Source: a virus. From it: a stretch of 21,144 bases of DNA. Both the position numbers and the translations under genes were made by a program. The stretch lies in IMG/VR virus record IMGVR_UViG_3300037598_000161, positions 1 through 21,144 of that record; one strand, written 5' to 3'. Positions 1 to 6,385 of this stretch are shown here, one piece after another. Position 1 is the first letter of the stretch. Every line of letters starts with the position of its first letter. The notes under the pieces are model-generated. The model did no database searches and was not told where the DNA came from. It saw only the letters and a list, made by a program, of their open reading frames with translations.

Positions 1-51
1 GATTTAACGTATTCGCATTAGATTTCACCTTTCTATTTATAGTTAATATTT

Positions 52-64
52 AGGCAATATGCCT
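52..64 (-). promoter_or_regulatory. Short 5-bp hairpin with 3-nt loop, possible early promoter
   Basis: AGGCA-ATA-TGCCT forms a perfect 5-bp stem with a 3-nt loop, the same architecture and nearly the same stem as the four hairpins upstream of leftward genes at 5662, 7552, 8090 and 8647. It lacks their conserved CCCTTTATC flank. It lies about 30 bp from a Shine-Dalgarno-like AAAGGTG on the minus strand near the left edge. The ATG that follows is soon stopped (MRIR), so the gene it would serve is not visible. Confidence 0.35.
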
Positions 65-119
65 GTGTGGGTTCAATACCCTCAAATTATCTCTCCCCGC
101 AGGGCGAGAAGTTCACCCA

Positions 120-134
120 GCCACCGGAGGTGGC
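120..134 (-). promoter_or_regulatory. N4-type hairpin promoter candidate with GGA loop
   Basis: GCCACC-GGA-GGTGGC is a perfect 6-bp stem with a 3-nt loop. For leftward transcription the plus strand is template, so the loop centre is G. This agrees with the published rule for N4 virion RNA polymerase promoters (5-7 bp stem, 3-nt loop, purine at the loop centre about 11 nt before the start). It sits just beyond the leftward terminator at 155-207, a logical place to restart transcription. Promoter activity is inferred. Confidence 0.45.
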
Positions 135-154
135 GTACTATTAAGTCTTAACTT

Positions 155-207
155 AAAAAAATTAGCCCACCATCCCATTAGCCAGGTGAGGCCAATAGAA
201 TGGTGGG
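155..207 (-). terminator. Leftward intrinsic terminator ending the RNAP2 operon
   Basis: Read leftward, CCCACCAT pairs perfectly with ATGGTGGG (arms 200-207 and 166-173), with extra pairing possible inside the loop, and is followed by CTAATTTTTTT. This is a standard rho-independent terminator shape. It follows the small gene at 354-587; the 147 bases between that gene and the stem show no other feature I can support. Confidence 0.75.
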
Positions 208-353
208 TGCGGTTAGTATTGTCTTGAGATTATCACGATTAACAGTATAATTACGGTTACTTCAAACATAGTAATTCTCCTCAACTCACGCAGATTAAAA
301 TACATATTAGTAAAACAATTATCACACTAAGAGTACAGTAATTGGTACCTCCT

Positions 354-587
354 TTATTGATAAGGTGCTGTGTCTTCAGTTGCTTTGACATTTTTTAGTT
401 TACTACGAATTGCCGATATTGCTGAGGGTGAGAAGCTTGCCCTATTCAAGCAGTGGCCATCCACAAAGAACGCCCTACCGGGACGGTAAGTCAAATTGTA
501 AAAGATGTGGCTTGCAAGGTTCTTACTCTTAACTCCATTGGTTTTGCAGGAATTATTGGAGTAGTATCCTGCTGTAAAGTGGATCAT
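354..587 (-). CDS. Hypothetical 77-aa phage protein downstream of RNAP2
   Basis: I do not recognise this protein. The ATG at 587 is preceded by a good Shine-Dalgarno (AAGGAG, 10 nt away), and the gene is the last one before the leftward terminator at 155-207, so it is probably co-transcribed with RNAP2. The product is basic overall, with two cysteines (CKTNG, GHCLN) and a central PGRAFFVDGHC stretch. No signal peptide or membrane segment is visible. The start and context make it a likely real gene; the function is unknown. Confidence 0.65.
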   Translation of the reverse strand: MIHFTAGYYSNNSCKTNGVKSKNLASHIFYNLTYRPGRAFFVDGHCLNRASFSPSAISAIRSKLKNVKATEDTAPYQ

Positions 588-653
588 GATATAATTACTC
601 CTTAGCTAAGATGATAGTTTATAATCTTTTAAGGCTGAGTATGGTTGTCAATA

Positions 654-703
654 AGAGTACCCAGCTCAAAGAGTACTCAGCTCAAAGAGTACTCTGCCTC
701 AAG
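654..703. repeat. Three 16-nt tandem repeats at the end of RNAP2
   Basis: Units at 654-669 and 670-685 (AGAGTACYCAGCTCAA) and a diverged third unit at 686-703 (AGAGTACTCTGCCTCAAG) are head to tail. The third unit encodes the last residues of RNAP2 (EAEYSL) and the stop codon falls in the second unit, so the array straddles the end of the gene. Repeat slippage appears to have created the present C-terminus. Confidence 0.8.
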
Positions 704-1177
704 GATCTGGTTAGAGATACTATCAGCAAACTTGTCAATGGTTACAGGTGCTCCAGTGATTTCACTGAGCATACATTCAATCATGTTAGAATCAGATATC
801 TCTGCCATGATTTCGTTATAGGTTTGCCGGCAATAGTTCATATAATTGGGATGACATTTGAACTGATCATGAACCATTATAACAGGGAAGGATGGTCTGT
901 CCAGGTGACGCTTGATAAGAATAGCCAATCCTGTAGCGTACCCCATGCTTAGGTACTTAGTATCACTCCAAGTGAGGTCTTCGGCGCTGGCTAAAGTCAT
1001 CATCTGCTGTTCATTCCATATTGTGTTAAGTCGTGGTTCATTACCGATAGAGTGTGAGTATTTGGTATCAATATAGTACCTCAAATCGTTATATACATTA
1101 CTGAGCTTTACCCTGTCATAGTTACATCGTCTGCCCATCTCTCTGACGATGAGGCCATCCGTTGCCTGAGTAAGATT
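677..1177 (-). CDS. N4-like RNA polymerase II subunit RNAP2 (gp16-like), exon 2
   Basis: C-terminal part of a T7-family single-subunit RNA polymerase. It begins NLTQATDGLIVREM, which matches T7 RNAP NFVHSQDGSHLR (Asp kept; T7 His784 is Gln here). It also carries MVHDQF, matching the T7 HDSFG motif with the second catalytic aspartate (D344 of the predicted spliced protein, T7 Asp812). About 90 residues lie between these motifs, far more than in T7, which I take to be an N4-type insertion. An ATG exists at 1180 but there is no Shine-Dalgarno at a proper distance, and a stop codon (TAA) lies two codons upstream. I therefore treat this as an exon joined to 2519-3238 by splicing, giving 240+166 = 406 aa, close to the ~404 aa I recall for N4 gp16. 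The C-terminus ends EAEYSLS within tandem repeats. Confidence 0.85.
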   Translation of the reverse strand, partial: NLTQATDGLIVREMGRRCNYDRVKLSNVYNDLRYYIDTKYSHSIGNEPRLNTIWNEQQMMTLASAEDLTWSDTKYLSMGYATGLAILIKRHLDRPSFPVIMVHDQFKCHPNYMNYCRQTYNEIMAEISDSNMIECMLSEITGAPVTIDKFADSISNQILEAEYSLS

Positions 1178-2518
1178 CATTTGTTAATACAAGACGTTAC
1201 TCCTGTACCTTTCTGTATTTTACTCGCCAACCACTACGGGTATAGTTGGCGTCTTTCTTATGTTTATTGGTTTGTGCGAGGTGGTATCTAAGTGTAGCAT
1301 CACTCATATTTATTGCTGTTGCTGCTTGTAAAATAGATTCAAAGATTTTGATAATTCCTTTCCTATTTTCTATAGTTATTTCTTGGGAACTTGCATTGTC
1401 TTTACCACGAGCTTTAGGTCTGTTAATTGCATTAATATGTTTACGTTCTTGACATGCTTTTACTGCCTTCTCTGGGTCATTTAGATGTTGTGAACATAAA
1501 CAGAACCAAGTGTGTCCAGTTGCTACCTGTTTTTTATGAGCATCTTGGTATAGTGAACGTATCCTACTGTAATTAAGATTCAGCGCAGTTGCTGCTTCTG
1601 ATATACTCCCAAAAGTATGTATATTACTTAAATCGTCCTTATGTACCAGATGTATTGATTTTGCCATTGGGCTTTTAGCTCCTGATAGTTTGTCCCTCGT
1701 TCTTTGTTTGCATTTTTCACTACATGCCTGCCCTATATGGTAACTACCTATAAGTGCTCTTGTTTCTGCGGAATATCTACCTGTTACCCCTTTAAATGGG
1801 CTCGCTTTTCCGGCATTCTTTCCTTTACCACTTATACTCATTTTCTGTTTAGTTTCTTCAGAGTGTCTATTTCCTGTACAATCCGGAGGCAATCCACCAC
1901 CTACAGCAATGTTCCAACCTATGCATTTAGTGGGTCTTAATCTTTTTTCGAAATTATAGGCCATTCCAATACTACCCGTGTATAGTATTGTCCGTATAAT
2001 AGCCTGTTCTCCATACCTCTTAAAAGCATTATTTAATATGCTGACACATCTGGGGGTTGCTGCTGTATGTGCAAGATGTCTAACGTGTAAATTAACAGTA
2101 ACTCCTATATACCCCTGTGTTGTCATATCTGTGTGCTCTTTTAAGTGATACCAATAAACATAACAAGTCTTCGCCATAGTTGTCCCTTTAAATTAAGTTA
2201 AATGATGGTTTAACTATACGGGAATACTTAAGGGAAATCAAGTCTTTTCTTACAGAAAGTCTCTTATTTTCATAAGAGTATCGGACTATATCTTCACCCC
2301 TCATATGAGTAGGGTGTAAGGCGCTTCGATCCTCACTTGAGTGATCTACAGACATTATTGACCTGTATATACACAGGCTTCTCGTCTTAGTCTCTGAACT
2401 TTCAAGGAAGTTACCTTCCAAGCTTAGCTGCTGATTAGCATAGCATTACTGCCTTAGCCTTCCAGTCAATTCACCTTATTCTTAATGTATATTACTATAC
2501 ATTCTGCCAATATAACTT
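1178..2518 (-). mobile_element. Group I intron in the RNAP2 gene, carrying a GIY-YIG endonuclease gene
   Basis: Between the two polymerase exons the minus strand shows group I core elements. P7 pairs GACTA (2392-2388) with TAGTC (2288-2284); the latter is inside the hallmark AAGATATAGTCC. A P9-like hairpin CTCTTAT-GAAA-ATAAGAG lies at 2278-2261. GGAAG-GTAA-CTTCC is at 2419-2406, and a P2-like 8-bp hairpin with GTAA loop is at 2503-2484. For P1, exon end CTGCT pairs with guide GGCAG (2508-2504) with the diagnostic U-G pair, placing the 5' splice site after 2519. For P10, ATT next to the guide pairs with AAT of exon 2, placing the final G of the intron at 1178. The endonuclease gene follows P9 and nearly reaches the 3' splice site. 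Core is seen; exact splice sites are inferred. Confidence 0.85.
1197..2177 (-). CDS. GIY-YIG homing endonuclease within the group I intron
   Basis: 326-aa intron-encoded endonuclease expected to cut the intron-less RNAP2 allele and spread the intron. The N-terminus carries the GIY-YIG signature as YVYWY (residues 6-10) and GYIGVTVNLHVRHLAH (about 22-37), with the catalytic-type arginine in the latter. NUMOD3-like HSEETKQKMS sits around residue 105. Two NUMOD1-like helix-turn-helix modules follow (SISEAATALNLNYSRIRSLY and SILQAATAINMSDATLRYHL), giving sequence-specific DNA binding. The ATG at 2177 has AAAGGGA about 6 nt upstream. The gene stops 16 nt before the exon 2 ATG codon. It lies entirely inside the intron downstream of the P9 hairpin. 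Confidence 0.92.
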   Translation of the reverse strand: MAKTCYVYWYHLKEHTDMTTQGYIGVTVNLHVRHLAHTAATPRCVSILNNAFKRYGEQAIIRTILYTGSIGMAYNFEKRLRPTKCIGWNIAVGGGLPPDCTGNRHSEETKQKMSISGKGKNAGKASPFKGVTGRYSAETRALIGSYHIGQACSEKCKQRTRDKLSGAKSPMAKSIHLVHKDDLSNIHTFGSISEAATALNLNYSRIRSLYQDAHKKQVATGHTWFCLCSQHLNDPEKAVKACQERKHINAINRPKARGKDNASSQEITIENRKGIIKIFESILQAATAINMSDATLRYHLAQTNKHKKDANYTRSGWRVKYRKVQE

Positions 2519-3238
2519 AGCAGCATTAGCTACCCCATTCTCTTTACCTTCAATTTTCTCGAACTGATACATGAAAGTGGGATGATCTTCCAGCTCATCT
2601 ATCTCCACTTTGGTTTCTTTCTTTTGGGTCACCTTGACCACACAGCAGAAACCATCAGCCATCGTCCATGAGTGTTCGGTTGCCCAGGGAATCCAACTGT
2701 TAATCATGATGTTCATCAGCTTAGCAGCACCAGGTGCCACTCTCCCTGCTGCTGTAAGGAATGCTTCGTGTTCTTTACCTTCACCAAATATCTCTTTAGG
2801 TTTTGCTTGGCTGCCATAGAACATCGGCATGAGTGCACTCTTAACCAGCTTTCGTGAATACTCCTTTACTGAACCAAGCAGTACCTTCATAGTCTCTGTG
2901 ACTCTTTTATAGATATCAGATCTGACCTGGCCAAGTAATCCTGTATTAACAGCTCCAACGAGATCTCTCATGAAGGCACTCATAATTTGAGGACCTGATG
3001 CCGTGGCATCTAAACCAACAAGATATCCAGTGACTTTCCCAGCCTGTACATCTCTTAATGCCATGACAGCAGCAGCATACTGATACCGGTCATCGGCAGT
3101 ATCAATATGTCTTTCCAGATTATTTATATCTTGGTCAACCCAACTAATGCGTACATCAAAGGGTTCTTTATCCAGTCCTGCATGATTTGCGATGTCGATC
3201 TTAAGCCATTCGAGAGGTGTATATTTTGTGAGTGCCAT
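2519..3238 (-). CDS. N4-like RNA polymerase II subunit RNAP2 (gp16-like), exon 1
   Basis: This part holds the first half of the catalytic domain of the T7-like polymerase. LVGLDATASGPQIMSAFMRD (residues 72-91) aligns with T7 LAFDGSCSGIQHFSAMLRDE, so D77 is the T7 Asp537 metal-binding residue. RKLVKSALMPMFYGS (129-143) aligns with the O-helix, giving K133 = T7 Lys631 and Y141 = T7 Tyr639. The start TPLEWLKIDIANHAGLDKEP aligns with T7 EGYYWLKIHGANCAGVDKVP, just where RNAP1 ends, so the two subunits together rebuild one T7-type enzyme. The ATG at 3238 has TAGGAG 9 nt upstream. The unspliced reading frame runs on to a stop at 2495 (ending LYWQNV); the last exon codon is placed at GCT 2521-2519. 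Confidence 0.9.
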
Positions 3239-3249
3239 TGGTATTTCTC

Positions 3250-3429
3250 CTAAGTTATGATGTCTGTTAAAGGTATTACAATTTCATTACCGTGACAACA
3301 ATTTCTATTTGCCTCTTCTTTTGTTTTGAATACTCTGATGAGATGGATACTGCCTTTGGTATAAGATTTGTTTGAATTATGTCTTGTCACGTAACCGCCA
3401 CCTTGATCGAGTCGTTTTATTACATACAT
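3250..3429 (-). CDS. Hypothetical 59-aa protein
   Basis: Short gene beginning MYVIKRLDQGGGYVTRHNSN and ending IVIPLTDIIT, with Shine-Dalgarno AAGGAG eight nt before the ATG at 3429. It stops 11 nt upstream of the RNAP2 start, and its stop codon overlaps the RNAP2 Shine-Dalgarno (TAGGAG), suggesting coupled translation. It contains RVFKTKEEANRNCC, reminiscent of small phage proteins with a KTxEEA helix, but I cannot name a family. One of five small genes placed between RNAP1 and RNAP2. Confidence 0.75.
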   Translation of the reverse strand: MYVIKRLDQGGGYVTRHNSNKSYTKGSIHLIRVFKTKEEANRNCCHGNEIVIPLTDIIT

Positions 3430-3475
3430 AGTAGTTCTCCTTAATCTGCTTTACGTTTCAGTACATTATCCAGAT

Positions 3476-3697
3476 TCAAGTGCCATTGGTAGTTACTCCT
3501 TCTATTCGTTGGGTTTTTCGCCTGTCGGCTGCCTCTATGAGCTTTTGTTGAAGAGTTATTGCTTCTTCCTCTGTCTCATACCTTGGACCACATTCCAGTG
3601 ACCAACCGGTTTCAGTGACATCATCAATCCCACCATCGTCATGAAAGGTAAGTTCTTCGATACATATCCGGACACAGTATTTTTTCTCTTTACTCAT
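3476..3697 (-). CDS. Hypothetical 73-aa protein
   Basis: Starts MSKEKKYCVRICIEELTFHD. The ATG at 3697 overlaps the stop of the preceding gene by 4 nt (ATGA) and has AAAGGA about 8 nt upstream, so it was preferred over an in-frame upstream ATG at 3745 that lies inside the neighbour. The centre is acidic (DDGGIDDVTETGW) and is followed by a helix rich in E and Q (YETEEEAITLQQKLIEAADR). No known family recognised. The 46-bp gap to the next gene contains a relic of an RNAP2-like start (see findings). Confidence 0.7.
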   Translation of the reverse strand: MSKEKKYCVRICIEELTFHDDGGIDDVTETGWSLECGPRYETEEEAITLQQKLIEAADRRKTQRIEGVTTNGT

Positions 3698-3960
3698 TGG
3701 TTTATCCTTTTCATAAATAGTCTGGGGAATACTAACCAGGCACATGAATACTTGGTGTAGAATTTAGACAGACCAATCTTTTTGGCTTCTGCCTCTGCTT
3801 TTACTTTGGATCTCCAAAACTCGTGTTTACCTGCATTATGCTTAATCAGGTATCTTTTACAGGCTTTTAATGCTTCTACTCTGTTGGGCGTTGTTTTAAG
3901 GATTGGTTCATGCCTTTCCCTGGGATCTGATAATACAATATATATGACATTACGACTCAT
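3694..3960 (-). CDS. Hypothetical 88-aa protein
   Basis: ATG at 3960 with AAGGAG 7 nt upstream, overlapping the end of the previous gene by 11 nt. The product is strongly basic (many K and R, including KACKRYLIKHNAGKHEFWR and KVKAEAEAKKIGL) with a hydrophobic C-terminal patch (CAWLVFPRLF). The charge suggests nucleic-acid or host-protein binding, but this is only inference. Part of the overlapping string of small genes between the two polymerase subunits. Confidence 0.7.
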   Translation of the reverse strand: MSRNVIYIVLSDPRERHEPILKTTPNRVEALKACKRYLIKHNAGKHEFWRSKVKAEAEAKKIGLSKFYTKYSCAWLVFPRLFMKRINQ

Positions 3961-4153
3961 TTAACTTCTCCTTGTGGTATATTTGGTCTGACCATTCGTC
4001 TAACATATTTGATAGGCCTTTAATGTGCCCATATCTACCAGAGCCCAGTTCCTGGAATAGCTGGGAGTTGTTCTTGATATAACCAAGAGTATGTCGCTGC
4101 TCTTCCAGTAGTTTCAGATCAACACCTGGGATTATTAAAGTTTCAATTGTCAT
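3950..4153 (-). CDS. Hypothetical 67-aa protein
   Basis: ATG at 4153 with GGAGG 7 nt upstream; it overlaps both neighbours by 11 nt, as expected for translationally coupled phage genes. The sequence reads MTIETLIIPGVDLKLLEEQR, then a likely helical region with GSGRYGHIKGLSNMLDEWSD. No family recognised and no membrane segment visible. Confidence 0.7.
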   Translation of the reverse strand: MTIETLIIPGVDLKLLEEQRHTLGYIKNNSQLFQELGSGRYGHIKGLSNMLDEWSDQIYHKEKLNES

Positions 4154-4322
4154 CAGATTCCTCCTTTACCGTATTAACTATTTTTATCTGTTCTCTGAGT
4201 TGTGCACCTATTCCGGTTAAACCATGATGAGTCTTCTGCCGTTCATCATAGTTCTTGGGCAGGTTCTTTAACCAGTTTTGGTGTGCTATACGTTCCGGTT
4301 CCTCTTCCCAATTAGCTGTCAT
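4143..4322 (-). CDS. Hypothetical 59-aa protein
   Basis: Begins MTANWEEEPERIAHQNWLKN. The ATG at 4322 has AAGGAG 7 nt upstream; a longer in-frame start at 4349 lacks that site. It overlaps the end of RNAP1 by 11 nt and the next small gene by 11 nt. The product is hydrophilic and probably helical (DERQKTHHGLTGIGAQLREQ). Function unknown. In N4 the RNAP1 and RNAP2 genes are neighbours, so this and the next four genes look like later insertions. Confidence 0.7.
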   Translation of the reverse strand: MTANWEEEPERIAHQNWLKNLPKNYDERQKTHHGLTGIGAQLREQIKIVNTVKEESDDN

Positions 4323-5190
4323 TGAGTTTCTCCTTGTTATAGAGTTCAAGACTTGCTTTCTTGAAGCTACTTCCCTGGCAATTCAAGTGATAACCTACTT
4401 GATATGTACGTCCACGAGTACACAACTTATGATTAGGGAAGCATTTATTCCTCCCTTTACTACTCATCAGTTCAATGTACTTACTCCTGGCCTGTGCGGT
4501 TTGCATATCCCACATGATTGTCTTCTGCCTGGTCTTCCATGCTGGGTCAGACTCCTTGAAGTAACTTTCTTTAGGTTCCTCTTTATAGTCACATATGAAT
4601 CTCCAGTTTAGTGCCATAGGGACCTGGTTGAGTTTGTTTATATGATCCAAGCAGATATCATAATCATGGAAGTTTAACTTACCTCCCAGAATCATGCTTC
4701 CTTGCTCAGAATCGTAGTTCTCTTCAACAAGCTGAGGCCTGTTGAATGCTGTACCATGTCTATCAATATCAGGTACGTCATCCAGATCATACTCCGTACT
4801 GACCATGTAATAACCCGATTCAGACATCTTGAAGTCAATGAGTCCAGTCTTACTGATAAGGGCTATACAGGAGGCCAGGATGTTGACACGATCAATCAAT
4901 TCCTCCACTTTAATTATATGGTTCAACATCCCACACATTGCCTGGATAGTCATTGCTCCTTGAGCAAGAGCTGAACCAAATATAATATATACTATGTCGG
5001 TGACTTCGCTTAATTCAGCATCCCATTCACGGAGTCTGCGGTTCTTTAGGTCACGAGGTTTACCACTCTTACTTACGTATACCGTCCCTCTGAAATCATA
5101 GATAGCTTTAACTGATTCAGATATCTCAGGTAACCCACCCAAACGTGTAACTTCATCTTTGATGAACTGAATATCAACCGGTAATGTCAT
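4312..5190 (-). CDS. N4-like RNA polymerase II subunit RNAP1 (gp15-like)
   Basis: 292-aa partner of RNAP2; together they form the middle-gene RNA polymerase in N4. The C-terminal region KCFPNHKLCTRGRTYQVGYH aligns with T7 RNAP IWFPYNMDWRGRVYAVSMFN, the DxxGR motif that contacts the template near the active site, and the following QGSSFKKASLELYNKEKL aligns with QGNDMTKGLLTLAKGKPI. ICLDHINKLNQVPMALNW aligns with the T7 INIAQNTAWKINKKVLAV helix. The protein ends exactly where RNAP2 begins in the T7 alignment. The residue at the motif's Asp (T7 numbering ~421) is Cys here (CTRGR). The ATG at 5190 has AAGGAG 7 nt upstream. An intrinsic terminator lies just upstream of it. The length is close to the ~269 aa I recall for N4 gp15. 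Confidence 0.88.
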   Translation of the reverse strand: MTLPVDIQFIKDEVTRLGGLPEISESVKAIYDFRGTVYVSKSGKPRDLKNRRLREWDAELSEVTDIVYIIFGSALAQGAMTIQAMCGMLNHIIKVEELIDRVNILASCIALISKTGLIDFKMSESGYYMVSTEYDLDDVPDIDRHGTAFNRPQLVEENYDSEQGSMILGGKLNFHDYDICLDHINKLNQVPMALNWRFICDYKEEPKESYFKESDPAWKTRQKTIMWDMQTAQARSKYIELMSSKGRNKCFPNHKLCTRGRTYQVGYHLNCQGSSFKKASLELYNKEKLNDS

Positions 5191-5212
5191 GAGTTGCTCC
5201 TTGTAATACTTT

Positions 5213-5252
5213 TAAAAAGAAATGAGCTGCCCTACAATATGCAAGGCAGCTC
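5213..5252 (-). terminator. Leftward intrinsic terminator/attenuator upstream of RNAP1
   Basis: Read leftward, GAGCTGCC pairs perfectly with GGCAGCTC (5252-5245 and 5231-5224, 13-nt loop), followed by ATTTCTTTTTAAAA. It lies between the gp14-like gene and the RNAP1 start (5190), so it may reduce transcription into the polymerase genes by the early polymerase. The T tract is interrupted by one C. Confidence 0.75.
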
Positions 5253-5263
5253 GGGATTACGAT

Positions 5264-5596
5264 TTAGAACAGTTCAGCCAGGAGCTCATCGGCTGATGCA
5301 GCGACAATTTTCTTCTTATTGAGCCGGACAGTGATACGGGCATTCAAGGTAATGACATCATCTTCCTGCATTCCAGCCATCTGGATAAGTCGATCCTCAG
5401 CATCAGATTGGTACTTAGGATTCTGGAAGATGGCCATACCTTTGTCGTCCTTAAGGGCAACCTCACCGGCTTTATTCAGCACTTCCCAATGCAGGAATGC
5501 GATTGCTTTGTTCTCTGGTTTAACTACTTTCTGTTCGTTATTTTGTTTACCGTTGTTACGATTACCGTTTTTTGCGAGTCCTTTGTTTCTACCCAT
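5264..5596 (-). CDS. Hypothetical protein, gp14-like by position
   Basis: 110-aa protein starting MGRNKGLAKNGNRNNGKQNN, with a basic, Asn-rich, probably disordered N-terminus and a compact rest (AFLHWEVLNKAGEVALKDDK, then ITVRLNKKKIVAASADELLA). The ATG at 5596 has AAGGAG about 7 nt upstream; an in-frame ATG at 5620 lies upstream of that site and was rejected. Its place immediately before RNAP1 is the place of gp14 in N4, a gene I recall as conserved in N4-like phages; the function is unknown. It has its own hairpin promoter candidate at 5651-5676 and is followed by a terminator. Confidence 0.8.
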   Translation of the reverse strand: MGRNKGLAKNGNRNNGKQNNEQKVVKPENKAIAFLHWEVLNKAGEVALKDDKGMAIFQNPKYQSDAEDRLIQMAGMQEDDVITLNARITVRLNKKKIVAASADELLAELF

Positions 5597-5650
5597 GATG
5601 ATTCTCCTTAGATAATTCATTAATGATTCATTAATAGTAATGGGACACTT

Positions 5651-5676
5651 ATCCCTTTATCAAGCCGGTACGGCTT
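5651..5676 (-). promoter_or_regulatory. Conserved hairpin promoter candidate upstream of the gp14-like/RNAP1 block
   Basis: Flank ATCCCTTTATC (5651-5661) followed by AAGCCG-GTA-CGGCTT, a perfect 6-bp stem with 3-nt loop. Compared with the copies at 7552 and 8090, the stem bases have changed in compensating pairs (G-C to C-G, A-T to G-C), showing that the pairing itself is conserved. Read leftward the flank is GATAAAGGGAT, like the start region of T7-family promoters. It begins 1 nt after the stop of the upstream gene. Architecture fits N4 virion RNA polymerase promoters. Confidence 0.7.
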
Positions 5677-5677
5677 C

Positions 5678-6385
5678 TTACCTTGCGACTGCTGAGATTT
5701 TTACTGTCACATCTGGGAATCCTTTATCCCGTATATCAAGTAATAAGGCGACTGCTTCTTTATTTGTAATACCAAAATGGGAACGGATTTTTAACAATGT
5801 AACTGGTGCAGGTTTGTATGCTTGAACAAGGTGGATCAGATTCCCTGCTGTAGGGTCAGGCTTGTTCGTGGCAATTGACTGATATGAGAAAGCAATTGCT
5901 TCATGATTTACTATCTCCCGTGATGGAATGGTATCCTGTTCTGGAAAGATACCAGTGTTTACTACCTGCTCACAATCAACATCACCCAATAAGTTCTCTT
6001 TTGAAGGAGTAAAGAGTTCATTAGTATCACCGGTACCACGGTTATTTTCATATACGGTATTGTCGTCATTGAAGATATCAGACTCTACGTCTTCTTTAAT
6101 TGGTTTGTTATTGGTTTGGATCCTTTCCAGAACTGCATCAAGAGGATCTTCAATAAGCTCAACCGGTACAGGTGGTGTTTTATACATGTATTTAAAGTTA
6201 CCTTTAGATAGCTTAATGATTTGAATACCTTTGTCTTTCCCACGATAAGCAGCTCGGTGGATTACATCAGATAACCAGTAATCATTGGTAAGTATGTCAT
6301 GTAATGCTATGTTGATCTCAGTAATACTCATGGCGCAATCACTGTTTGTTCTCAATACTTCGAATACTCGATCTTGTTTATTCAT
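5678..6385 (-). CDS. Hypothetical 235-aa protein, possible winged-helix DNA-binding ends
   Basis: The N-terminal ~70 residues (MNKQDRVFEVLRTNSDCAMS, SDVIHRAAYRGKDKGIQIIK, LSKGNFKYMY) have the helix-helix-wing pattern of small winged-helix proteins. The C-terminal ~50 residues (VTLLKIRSHFGITNKEAVAL) again look like a helix-turn-helix. Between them lies an acidic, low-complexity linker of about 110 residues. I infer a DNA-binding early regulator, but no family is recognised. The ATG at 6385 has AAAGGA 8 nt upstream and overlaps the stop of the upstream gene (ATGA), indicating coupled translation. Confidence 0.8.
   Translation of the reverse strand: MNKQDRVFEVLRTNSDCAMSITEINIALHDILTNDYWLSDVIHRAAYRGKDKGIQIIKLSKGNFKYMYKTPPVPVELIEDPLDAVLERIQTNNKPIKEDVESDIFNDDNTVYENNRGTGDTNELFTPSKENLLGDVDCEQVVNTGIFPEQDTIPSREIVNHEAIAFSYQSIATNKPDPTAGNLIHLVQAYKPAPVTLLKIRSHFGITNKEAVALLLDIRDKGFPDVTVKISAVAR

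Noticed and set aside
1-51. A gene start at the left edge on the minus strand after AAAGGTG
   Set aside because: The ATG reads MRIR then a stop, so no gene can be supported within the window.
654-703. Possible CRISPR-like or iteron array
   Set aside because: Units are contiguous with no spacers and only three in number; simple slippage repeat explains them.
611-952. Plus-strand open frame of 113 codons opposite RNAP2 exon 2
   Set aside because: No ribosome site, and the opposite strand carries clear polymerase motifs.
1197-2177. Endonuclease as a free-standing homing gene between two separate polymerase genes
   Set aside because: Clear group I core elements, a P1 with the U-G pair, and an in-frame exon join favour an intron; exon 2 lacks its own ribosome site.
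4255-4611. Plus-strand open frame of 118 codons within RNAP1
   Set aside because: Shadow of RNAP1; no ribosome site and opposite to all neighbours.
5928-6224. Plus-strand open frame of 98 codons
   Set aside because: Shadow of the low-complexity linker of the 235-aa gene.
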